A stretch of 64,000 nt of DNA from Rhinopithecimicrobium faecis. GTDB taxonomy: Bacteria > Bacteroidota > Bacteroidia > Sphingobacteriales > Sphingobacteriaceae. The stretch is from NCBI GenBank assembly GCA_017942165.1, contig JAGKSB010000008.1:1-64000 (forward strand). Reading direction: 5' to 3'. Below are positions 35,183 through 42,725 of this stretch, piece by piece. The notes beneath the pieces were generated by a model. The model was not told the DNA's origin and did no database searches. It saw only the letters and a program-made list of their open reading frames with translations. The first letter of the stretch is position 1. Every line of letters starts with the position of its first letter. The translations under genes and the position numbers were made by a program.

Positions 35183-36262
35183 ATGAGCCTAAAAGATTTT
35201 AAAGGTGTATTAACAGGTGATCAAGTACAAGAATTATTTGAGATTGCTAAGGCAAATAAATTTGCTTTACCAGCTGTTAACGTTACTGGAACTAACACAA
35301 TCAACGCGGTGTTAGAGACTGCAAAAAAAGCAAACTCTCCAGTAATTATTCAATTATCAAATGGTGGTGCACAATTCTATGCGGGTAAAACATTGAATAA
35401 TGATAATCTACAAGCATGTATTTTAGGTGCTGTTTCTGCAGCTCATCACGTTCATTTATTAGCTGAGCATTATGGGGTTGCTGTCATCTTGCATACAGAT
35501 CACGCTGCGAAGAAATTATTACCTTGGATTGACGGTTTATTAGATGCTGGAGAGAAATTCTTCGCACAGCATGGAAAACCATTATTCTCCTCCCATATGT
35601 TAGATTTATCGGAAGAGCCTTTAGAGGAAAATATTGAGATTTCAGGAAAATATTTAGCGCGTATGAAACCACTAGGTATGACTGTAGAAATCGAATTAGG
35701 CGTTACAGGTGGTGAGGAAGACGGTGTAGATAACTCGGATGTAGACTCTTCAAAATTATATACACAACCGGAAGAAGTAGCTTATGCTTATGAGGAATTA
35801 TCTAAAATTTCAGATAAATTCACTGTAGCTGCAGCATTCGGTAATGTACACGGTGTTTACAAACCTGGAAATGTGAAGTTACAACCCGTAATCTTACATA
35901 ACTCCCAAGAGTTTATTAAAGAAAAATTCAACTTAACAGCTGAAAAGCCTGTAAACTTTGTGTTCCATGGTGGTTCGGGCTCTACGCCTGAGGAGATCGC
36001 GGAAGCAATTTCTTACGGTGCTATTAAGATGAATATCGATACAGATATGCAATGGGCATTCTGGGATGGTGTACGTGCTTATGAAGCTAAAAACCGCGAA
36101 TATTTACAAGCTCAAATTGGTAACCCTGAGGGCGCTGATTCACCAAATAAAAAATACTATGACCCACGTGCATGGTTACGTAAAGGTGAAGAAGCTTTCG
36201 TTACACGTTTGACACAAGCTTTCCAAGAGTTGAATGCATTAGATGCTAATACAAAATTATAA
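35183..36262 (+). CDS. fbaA: Class II fructose-bisphosphate aldolase
   Basis: 359 residues. It splits fructose-1,6-bisphosphate into the two triose phosphates with a divalent metal. Zinc-site motifs HTDHAAKK (about 109-116), the GVTGGEEDGVD loop, FGNVHGVY, and FHGGSGSTPEEI plus KMNIDTDMQWAFWDGVR are all intact. tpiA of the same pathway lies at 54721. Codon use appears highly biased, as expected for an abundant enzyme. Confidence 0.97.
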   Translation: MSLKDFKGVLTGDQVQELFEIAKANKFALPAVNVTGTNTINAVLETAKKANSPVIIQLSNGGAQFYAGKTLNNDNLQACILGAVSAAHHVHLLAEHYGVAVILHTDHAAKKLLPWIDGLLDAGEKFFAQHGKPLFSSHMLDLSEEPLEENIEISGKYLARMKPLGMTVEIELGVTGGEEDGVDNSDVDSSKLYTQPEEVAYAYEELSKISDKFTVAAAFGNVHGVYKPGNVKLQPVILHNSQEFIKEKFNLTAEKPVNFVFHGGSGSTPEEIAEAISYGAIKMNIDTDMQWAFWDGVRAYEAKNREYLQAQIGNPEGADSPNKKYYDPRAWLRKGEEAFVTRLTQAFQELNALDANTKL

Positions 36263-36293
36263 GCTTTCATATAAGTTTTATTACCAATACTTC

Positions 36294-36327
36294 ATAGGGT
36301 GTTTCTCAGGAAATACCCTATTTTTTT
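36294..36327 (+). terminator. Terminator of fbaA
   Basis: ATAGGGTGTTTC with GAAATACCCTAT (36294-36305, 36310-36321), TCAG loop, then seven T. Confidence 0.88.
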
Positions 36328-36411
36328 GCCTATAATTTCAATAATTTAACACTTTTTAGGATTCTTAGGCCCGTTATTTGTTTTACTTTGTAAGCATAAA
36401 ATAAGTTTATT

Positions 36412-37086
36412 ATGAAAAAATATATTGCCGTAGCCCTGTTAATTTGCGGATTTGCTAGCGTTAAAGCGCAAACGACTCGTGATGTAGGTACTTTTCACAG
36501 TGTGGAAGTAACGGATAAAATCCAAGTAGAGCTCATTCATAGCTCCAAAGCAAAAGTTGAAATTGAAGGGGAGAATAATGAACATGTCGATGTGGTAAAT
36601 AAAAATGGATACCTGCGTTTAAAGATGAATACTTTAAATATGTTAAAAGGTGATTTAGTAAGTATAAAAGTTTACTACACTGATATCAATGAGCTTTCGG
36701 CCAAAAAGGGGGCAAAGTTAGTGACCAATCCCGAAGAGTCGCTTAAGATGGATGTCTTAAAGTTGTCTGTAGGCGAAGGGGCACTTGCGACAATGAACCT
36801 AGCGGTTCAGAACCTAACTCTAAAGGCTACTGCGGGAGCGCAAGTTCAGTTGGCAGGAACGGCGAATCGTCAGGATGTAATCCTTAATTTAGGAGCTTCC
36901 TATAATGGAAAAAGCTTAGTCACCAGCCTTACAAATATCGCTTTAAATGGAGGTGGTAGCGCTTCTGTCCATGCCAATGGTACAGTGGATGCTAAGACGC
37001 GTGGGGGAGGGATCATTGAAGTATATGGAAATCCTGCCGCTAGAACAGAAAAGAAATTTGTCGGAGGAGAGATAATCTTTAAATAA
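36412..37086 (+). CDS. GIN-domain (DUF2807) exported protein
   Basis: 224 residues. Signal peptide IAVALLICGFASVKAQ, then a repeated right-handed beta-helix typical of the putative auto-transporter adhesin head GIN domain (VEVTDKIQVELIHSSKAKVEIEG at the start; LSAKKGAKLV and LKATAGAQVQLAG later). A periplasmic or surface protein of unknown role, common in Bacteroidetes. Confidence 0.85.
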   Translation: MKKYIAVALLICGFASVKAQTTRDVGTFHSVEVTDKIQVELIHSSKAKVEIEGENNEHVDVVNKNGYLRLKMNTLNMLKGDLVSIKVYYTDINELSAKKGAKLVTNPEESLKMDVLKLSVGEGALATMNLAVQNLTLKATAGAQVQLAGTANRQDVILNLGASYNGKSLVTSLTNIALNGGGSASVHANGTVDAKTRGGGIIEVYGNPAARTEKKFVGGEIIFK

Positions 37087-37102
37087 CATACTATAAAAAA
37101 AA

Positions 37103-37131
37103 AGCTGTAGCATTTGCTACAGCTGTTTTTT
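37103..37131. terminator. Bidirectional terminator
   Basis: AGCTGTAGCA/TGCTACAGCT (37103-37112, 37115-37124) with A8 before and T7 after; it serves the GIN gene and the convergent haemoglobin gene. Confidence 0.88.
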
Positions 37132-37526
37132 TATAGTAATGGCTTTTTGTTATGACTGGCATAATAAGCTAATTTATGTTGAAACATAGCAGCCATTTTC
37201 GCTGCTCTATCCTTGGCTTCTTCAGCCTTAGGACCTTCAAATAGGGCGTCTACAGAAGTGTTAAATAAAGACATCCATTGTTTGAAATGCACTTCCTTAA
37301 TGGGAAGGTCGGCATGTGCCATAAAGGGGCTTCCAAAATAGTGCTGCTCATTTAAGAGGAGCGTATGCCAGAAGCTGACCATTTTCTTTAGATGAACTTC
37401 CCAGTTATTCCCTATCTGCTTCTTGAAAATATCAGCTAATAAGGAGTCGTTAAGAACTTTTCCATAGAAATGATTTACTAAAGTTTCTATGTCAGCGGGC
37501 GTGGAAATATCTGTTAACATATGCAT
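37131..37526 (-). CDS. Group III truncated haemoglobin
   Basis: 131 residues. The pattern ADIETLVNHFYGKVLNDSLLADIF, WEVHLKKMVSFWHTLLL and the proximal-His segment FMAHADLPI are those of group III (GlbP-like) truncated haemoglobins, which bind oxygen or NO or help with peroxide stress. Two starts are possible (37526 and 37520); a -7 box three bases before the first favours a leaderless transcript from there. Confidence 0.9.
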   Translation of the reverse strand: MHMLTDISTPADIETLVNHFYGKVLNDSLLADIFKKQIGNNWEVHLKKMVSFWHTLLLNEQHYFGSPFMAHADLPIKEVHFKQWMSLFNTSVDALFEGPKAEEAKDRAAKMAAMFQHKLAYYASHNKKPLL

Positions 37527-37529
37527 TTA

Positions 37530-37537
37530 CAAAGATA
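37530..37537 (-). promoter_or_regulatory. -7 box of the truncated haemoglobin gene
   Basis: TATCTTTG, then TAA, then ATG on the minus strand. No good -33 box at 19-21 bases. Confidence 0.5.
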
Positions 37538-37560
37538 CATCCTTTCCCAGTTAGCGTAAG

Positions 37561-37677
37561 TTATTTTGTGAAATAACTGTATAATTCAAAACTTAATTCG
37601 CCAATTACACAACCAATTATTATTCCTGCAAATACACTTATTGCTAATTTTGAGCTATGTGTTAAATTTAAAGTCAT
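37561..37677 (-). CDS. 38-residue single-pass membrane protein
   Basis: ATG to TAA codes for MTLNLTHSSKLAISVFAGII, then IGCVIGELSFELYSYFTK: a short polar start, one hydrophobic helix with small residues, and a polar end. A promoter about 30 bases upstream supports expression. It fills the otherwise empty 37527-37824 interval. No family recognised. Confidence 0.55.
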   Translation of the reverse strand: MTLNLTHSSKLAISVFAGIIIGCVIGELSFELYSYFTK

Positions 37678-37698
37678 AAGGTTCGTTTATTTTCTTTA

Positions 37699-37727
37699 CA
37701 AAAGTAATCATTGTTACATTTTTTCAA
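37699..37727 (-). promoter_or_regulatory. Promoter of the 38-residue protein gene
   Basis: On the minus strand TTG (37725-37727), 18 bases, TACTTTTG (37699-37706). Confidence 0.55.
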
Positions 37728-37824
37728 TTATAGGCTGTAGTAATTAATTAAAGTTGTAGCGAAAGCACGACATGACGGTAAAGTATTGTGTAATTAAAGG
37801 ATTTTAATTCAATTATATTTTGTA

Positions 37825-38853
37825 TTATAACTCGGCAGATTGCGACCATATATTGATATTTCCATCCTTGGCATAGTGGTCAATTTGAGTAAGCTCCTCA
37901 GCTGTAAAGGAAAGATTCTGTAAGGCACCGACACATTCTTCAACTTGGCTTACCTGACTTGCGCCTATCAGTGCCGAGCTTACGCTACCCTGACGTAGTA
38001 CCCAGGATATTGCCATCTGCGCCAAACTCTGTCCCCTTTGATTTGCAATCGCATTTAGTGCCGATATATTCGCTAGATTTTCTGCACTTAGAAAGTCAGG
38101 TTGTAAGGACTTATGTTGCTTAGCACGGCTCTCCAAGGGGATATCCTGCAAATATTTTGAAGTTAGCATGCCTTGAGCTAAGGGTGAAAACACAATGGAG
38201 CCCATACCTAAGTCTTCAATGGTGTCTAGAAGACCATCCGTTTCAACCCATCGATTAAGCATGGAGTAGCTTGGTTGGTGAATTAAACAGGGCGTTCCCA
38301 GTTCCTTTAATAGCGCAGCGGCTTCTCTTGTGCGCTGTGCGTTGTAGGAGGAAATTCCCACATATAAGGCTTTCCCTGAGCGTACGATTTGATCTAGCGC
38401 CATCATGGTTTCTTCTAAGGGCGTGTTGGGGTCAAAGCGGTGGGAATAGAAAATATCTACGTAGTCTACACCTAAGCGTTTTAAACTTTGGTCGCAGCTG
38501 GAAATTAAATACTTGCGTGATCCCCATTCACCATAGGGGCCTGGCCACATGCGGTATCCAGCTTTTGTAGATAGAATCAGCTCGTCGCGATGGTTTTGAA
38601 AATCTTCTTTAAGAATACGGCCAAATGCAAGCTCTGCGCTGCCAGGACTAGGGCCATAGTTATTCGCCAAATCAAAATGGGTGATGCCTAAATCGAAGGC
38701 TTTATGACAGATTGCTTGCTTTACAGCATGTGGCTTATCGTCACCGAAATTATGCCATAAGCCTAAGGAGATGGCGGGCAATAATAGGCCAGAATTCCCA
38801 CAACGGTTATAGATCATATCTTTATAGCGTTCGTTAGATGGTTGGTAGCTCAT
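37825..38853 (-). CDS. Aldo/keto reductase, MgrA/YghZ type
   Basis: 342 residues, NADPH-dependent TIM-barrel reductase. GLGITHFDLANNYGPSPGSAE resembles the YghZ motif (D and Y of the tetrad), LILSTKAGYRMWPGPYGEWGSRKYL carries the catalytic Lys, and DYVDIFYSHRFDPNTPLEETM the His. YghZ-like enzymes act on L-glyceraldehyde 3-phosphate or methylglyoxal. Divergent from the helicase gene. Confidence 0.92.
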   Translation of the reverse strand: MSYQPSNERYKDMIYNRCGNSGLLLPAISLGLWHNFGDDKPHAVKQAICHKAFDLGITHFDLANNYGPSPGSAELAFGRILKEDFQNHRDELILSTKAGYRMWPGPYGEWGSRKYLISSCDQSLKRLGVDYVDIFYSHRFDPNTPLEETMMALDQIVRSGKALYVGISSYNAQRTREAAALLKELGTPCLIHQPSYSMLNRWVETDGLLDTIEDLGMGSIVFSPLAQGMLTSKYLQDIPLESRAKQHKSLQPDFLSAENLANISALNAIANQRGQSLAQMAISWVLRQGSVSSALIGASQVSQVEECVGALQNLSFTAEELTQIDHYAKDGNINIWSQSAEL

Positions 38854-38915
38854 AAGGAGTAATTTTATTTTCTAATATACTATAAATTCAATAATTTGTG
38901 GAAAAATTTTAGGAC

Positions 38916-40451
38916 ATGGAATTCACGAGGGAGCAGCAGCAGATAATCTATTCAGATGAAGATATTACAGTGAATGCTGTTGCTGGCGCAGGAAAGACAA
39001 GTACCTTAATTGCCTATGCGCGCCAGCGCCGTAAGGGCAGCCGCATCTTGTACCTTGCGTTCAATAAGTCTGTGAAAATGGAGGCACAACGTAAATTTTC
39101 CAATGAAGGGCTGACGAATGTTACCGTAGAAACGGCACATGGCTTAGCGTACAAATACGTGGTCTATCGGGGTAATTATGAACTTCGTGCGCAGCCTTAT
39201 AAGACCTATGAGATCGTGGATGTCTTAGGGATGAAAAATCACCTTGACGCTACTACAGCACTTATTCTCGCTAACCATGTTTCTAAACTTCTGAATTACT
39301 TCTGCAACTCCGATGCCTTACGTGTTCAAGATGTTAATTATAAGGCTACCTTAGCAGACCCACAGGTGCGTCATTTTGTGCATATCCACGAGGAGGCACT
39401 GATTTACTTCTGCCGAGTTTTTCTCGGGAAAATGGATAAAGGAGAAATTCCCATCATCCATGATTTCTATCTTAAGAAGTTTCAGCTCCTGAATCCTAAG
39501 CTTCCCTATGACTATATTTTGTTTGATGAAGGGCAGGATGCTTCCGCAGCGATGTTAGCTATTTTCCTACAGCAACCCGCAATCAAAGTGATTGTTGGAG
39601 ATACTAATCAGCAGATTTACAGCTGGCGCTATGCCATCAACTCCTTGGAGAAAACACACTTTAGGCGCGTAAACCTATCAGCGAGCTTCCGCTTTAATCA
39701 GGATGTCGCGGAGTTGGCGAAGCATATTTTGAAGTTTAAGCGCCATATTCAACCCTACTCAGTGATTCCTATAAAAGGGAAGGGGAGCAGCCGATCCATA
39801 AAATCGAAAGCTATTATTGGGCGTACGAATGTCGGCCTACTCCTAAAGGCTATAGCCTATATCTCCCAACGTAAGACGTTAAAACATATTTATTTTGAAG
39901 GGCATCTCAATACCTATACCTATGCCGAGGAAGGCGCCTCTCTCTATGATATAGTACATCTTTACTTCGGCAGAAAGCAGCTTGTGCGCGATGCGCTCCT
40001 TAAAAGTATGGGATCCATTAAAGATCTCCGTGCTTATATCGAGCAGACAGGGGATAAGCAGCTGGCGATGATGCTGGATATTGTCGATGAATACGGTGAA
40101 AAAGTTCCTGGCATCTTACAGGTTCTGAAGGATAAGCATGTCTCAGATGAGGATAAGCATAAGGCGGATATCATTTTCTCCACAGTTCATCGTGCCAAGG
40201 GGATGGAATATGATACAGTACAGTTAGTCAATGATTTTATTACGGAAGAAAAAATAGTTAAGCAGGTCGAGAATCAAGGGATGGATCCATTTTTACGAGC
40301 TAAGCTCAATGAGGAAATTAACTTACTCTATGTGGCCGTTACGCGGAGCCGTAATAAGGTATATGTGCCGGAGTCTTTATTTCCAAATGTAGAGTTCGAC
40401 TCTACGACCATCTATAAGTTGCGTAGCAAGCGTCCTTCGGGGGAGGGATAG
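38916..40451 (+). CDS. UvrD-like SF1 DNA helicase (short, FBH1-like)
   Basis: 511 residues, shorter than UvrD/Rep (about 700). Q-motif FTREQQQIIYS (3-13), Walker A NAVAGAGKTST (20-30), Walker B ILFDEGQDA (about 202-210), GDTNQQIYSWR, FSTVHRAKGMEYDTV (motif V) and LLYVAVTRSRNKVYV (motif VI). The reduced 2B region resembles FBH1-type helicases. Likely unwinds DNA in recombination or repair. Confidence 0.9.
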   Translation: MEFTREQQQIIYSDEDITVNAVAGAGKTSTLIAYARQRRKGSRILYLAFNKSVKMEAQRKFSNEGLTNVTVETAHGLAYKYVVYRGNYELRAQPYKTYEIVDVLGMKNHLDATTALILANHVSKLLNYFCNSDALRVQDVNYKATLADPQVRHFVHIHEEALIYFCRVFLGKMDKGEIPIIHDFYLKKFQLLNPKLPYDYILFDEGQDASAAMLAIFLQQPAIKVIVGDTNQQIYSWRYAINSLEKTHFRRVNLSASFRFNQDVAELAKHILKFKRHIQPYSVIPIKGKGSSRSIKSKAIIGRTNVGLLLKAIAYISQRKTLKHIYFEGHLNTYTYAEEGASLYDIVHLYFGRKQLVRDALLKSMGSIKDLRAYIEQTGDKQLAMMLDIVDEYGEKVPGILQVLKDKHVSDEDKHKADIIFSTVHRAKGMEYDTVQLVNDFITEEKIVKQVENQGMDPFLRAKLNEEINLLYVAVTRSRNKVYVPESLFPNVEFDSTTIYKLRSKRPSGEG

Positions 40452-40907
40452 CTCCCTTAAAACGGTTTAATTTATAAAGGGGTACAATGTATCTCTCTTA
40501 TGGTCAACTTAAAGCAGCCTTACTTTATCATTAAGTGCCATATTTACTCCTTATCTTCAGCAATAGTTACAAAAGTGTATAAAATTTTCAGATAACTTAA
40601 AATTTGTATAATTACTTTTAAGATAAGTTTAAAATTTTATTTATTTAATGAAATTAATGATTTATGTCACAAAATATATCAATTGATTTTTATTTTATCA
40701 TTATAGGATATGTGATTAATCTTTATTTTATAAAATTTCCATATTATATAATATTGTGTTTTTTAGTTTTTAAGCGCTAATTAATTGATGTTTAACCATT
40801 TATGTTTTATTTATTATTTTTTTTGGATAATTATTTGATTATTAAAAAAATCAAATTTCCTACAAGGATTATTTTTATTTTAATTTGTCGAAATAACCAA
40901 AAAAATT
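40452..40907. other. Long AT-rich intergenic region
   Basis: 456 bases, extremely rich in A and T, without an open frame, RNA gene or convincing promoter. It precedes an accessory surface-protein locus and looks like the leader or control region of that block. Confidence 0.5.
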
Positions 40908-41105
40908 ATGAGAAAAAAACTTTATGTAAAACCTTGCATAATATTAGCTACTATCCAACATGAGGAAAGTATCGCTACAGGGTCCACGCGATTAACTATT
41001 TATAAATCTAATGAAACAGAATTGTTTTTTGAAAAAGATGAGGAATTGTTGTTCCATACCTATTTTGGAACTGGAAGAGAAGCGTTTCAGGATATAACAT
41101 TCTAA
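40908..41105 (+). CDS. Small 65-residue protein preceding a surface lipoprotein gene
   Basis: 65 residues beginning MRKKLYVKPCIILATIQHEE, then SIATGSTRL and an acidic C-terminal half. Short proteins with a YVKP start and an I-A-x-GS motif commonly sit before fimbrillin-like or other surface genes in Bacteroidetes; their role is unknown. It is 24 bases before the lipoprotein gene. Confidence 0.6.
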   Translation: MRKKLYVKPCIILATIQHEESIATGSTRLTIYKSNETELFFEKDEELLFHTYFGTGREAFQDITF

Positions 41106-41129
41106 ACTAATATTAAACATTTCTTAATT

Positions 41130-42572
41130 ATGAACAAAATAGATTTTAAATTAATAGCTCTATTGACCCTAACCTTAATATTCTTTGCCTGTAAGAAAAA
41201 TGAAGAAAGCATAAGTGGTGAGAAGGTTAAAAAGTTAGTTGTAAGTTTATCCGATTTAAAAATATCGAATACAGACAACAAAAAAGTGGCTGCGAACGGT
41301 ATCAAGAATTCTAATAGCTCCTATAAAATTACAATCGATAATGAATGGGGTATGGTAGTTTCATCACAAAATCAAACGACCACACAAAAAAACATAGCAA
41401 ATAGTACCCCATCTACTACACCACTATCACCGAAGGTCTTCCCATTTTTATATAGTGGAGGCCTTAATACTGAAGCAAGTATGGAAGGAGTTCTTCCTAA
41501 AGGAATTGCTTTTCGTGTGCATATATTTAACGCGGCTACGAATGAATTAATCGCGCAAAAAATATACAGAAATGGAAGTACCGTGTTAGGTGCAGCTTAT
41601 GCAAATTTACCTTTACCAGAGAATGATCCCTTTGATCTTCCTGATGATATCCCAAAAATTAAGCTTGTTGCCTTTACTATTTATGATCAAAGTAAGCCAT
41701 TAAATCAACAACTTATTCCAACGAATGAAAATCTTTCGATTTATAATGGCTCTACTTTATTGCATAATAATGCCTTAAATACTGCTGGGTATGATGATTT
41801 AATTTTTAGAGGTATTGAAGGAGGGAAGGATTTTTTCTATCATTCGGAAGAAATTATTGTTAATACTGGTCCTTCAGTTTTATATAAACCACTTACTTTA
41901 AAATTATTAAATTCATATTTAGCCTTGGATGTATTTCTTAACGAAAATGATGTTAGTAATTATGAACTAATGGTTGACGAAATAGAAGCATACATTCACC
42001 CTGGCGCTAGTAGATATGATATAACACCCGCAAGCGCTGCTGCTAATGGATCCGTTACTTTCTCGAATGCTATTTATGATCAAAATGCAATTAGATCGAG
42101 TGCTTTGAGTTTGAATAATGTGCCTTATAGTCAGTTTTTAGGAGACCATGTTCAAAGATCATTAAAGTATGAAGGTACTAAACTTAATGTTCAAAAGATT
42201 ACGGGTAATAGAAATAGTAGATTTATAATTAGGCAGAGTTATCACTCCACCAAATATACTAATTATGTAGGAGAGCCTTCTGAAGCCGCTGTGACAATCA
42301 CTGATTTTAATAATTATGCAAATAGTCAGACCTATTTGAAATATTATCGTCCAGCTTTTTTAAACAGCCCTAGTGAGAATATTAATGATCCGTATAATGA
42401 TTTAAATAAAATTAGTCATATTTTGGAATTAAGAAATGTCAGAGTTAGAAATAAGACGACTTCAAAATTTTCTGTCCCAATAACGGTGTTAGCACTTGTC
42501 GCTGGGGATGGTAATAATAATTTCGGATACCGCCATAATATAGAGCTTAACTATGGAATAATTACCGATTAA
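41130..42572 (+). CDS. Fimbrillin-like surface lipoprotein
   Basis: 480 residues. The lipobox ends in LIFFAC (Cys21). An N-terminal beta region (VKKLVVSLSDLKI, YKITIDNEWGM) and the segment PKGIAFRVHIFNAATNELIAQKIYRNGS are like the repeating beta-sandwich domains of fimbrillin/FimB-type proteins. Asn- and Ser-rich, AT-rich codons. Probably exposed on the outer surface and used in adhesion; family assigned by pattern only. Confidence 0.6.
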   Translation: MNKIDFKLIALLTLTLIFFACKKNEESISGEKVKKLVVSLSDLKISNTDNKKVAANGIKNSNSSYKITIDNEWGMVVSSQNQTTTQKNIANSTPSTTPLSPKVFPFLYSGGLNTEASMEGVLPKGIAFRVHIFNAATNELIAQKIYRNGSTVLGAAYANLPLPENDPFDLPDDIPKIKLVAFTIYDQSKPLNQQLIPTNENLSIYNGSTLLHNNALNTAGYDDLIFRGIEGGKDFFYHSEEIIVNTGPSVLYKPLTLKLLNSYLALDVFLNENDVSNYELMVDEIEAYIHPGASRYDITPASAAANGSVTFSNAIYDQNAIRSSALSLNNVPYSQFLGDHVQRSLKYEGTKLNVQKITGNRNSRFIIRQSYHSTKYTNYVGEPSEAAVTITDFNNYANSQTYLKYYRPAFLNSPSENINDPYNDLNKISHILELRNVRVRNKTTSKFSVPITVLALVAGDGNNNFGYRHNIELNYGIITD

Positions 42573-42580
42573 TAGCATAT

Positions 42581-42618
42581 AAAGTAAAAAGAGAAGCTGT
42601 GCCTTCTCTTTTTACTTT
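42581..42618 (+). terminator. Terminator of the fimbrillin-like gene
   Basis: A 16-base perfect stem AAAGTAAAAAGAGAAG with CTTCTCTTTTTACTTT around CTGTGC. Confidence 0.85.
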
Positions 42619-42725
42619 ATATTAAAAAGTGGAACAGCTCTTTTAGTAACTTTTAAACTTAGCGTAGATTACCTAGTAAACAGTTGTAATTTCTTTTCAA
42701 ACGAAACAATATTTAATATAATTTT

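Noticed and set aside
40452..40907. Replication origin in the AT-rich region
   Set aside because: No DnaA boxes or dnaA/dnaN/parAB neighbours are seen; AT-richness alone is not enough.
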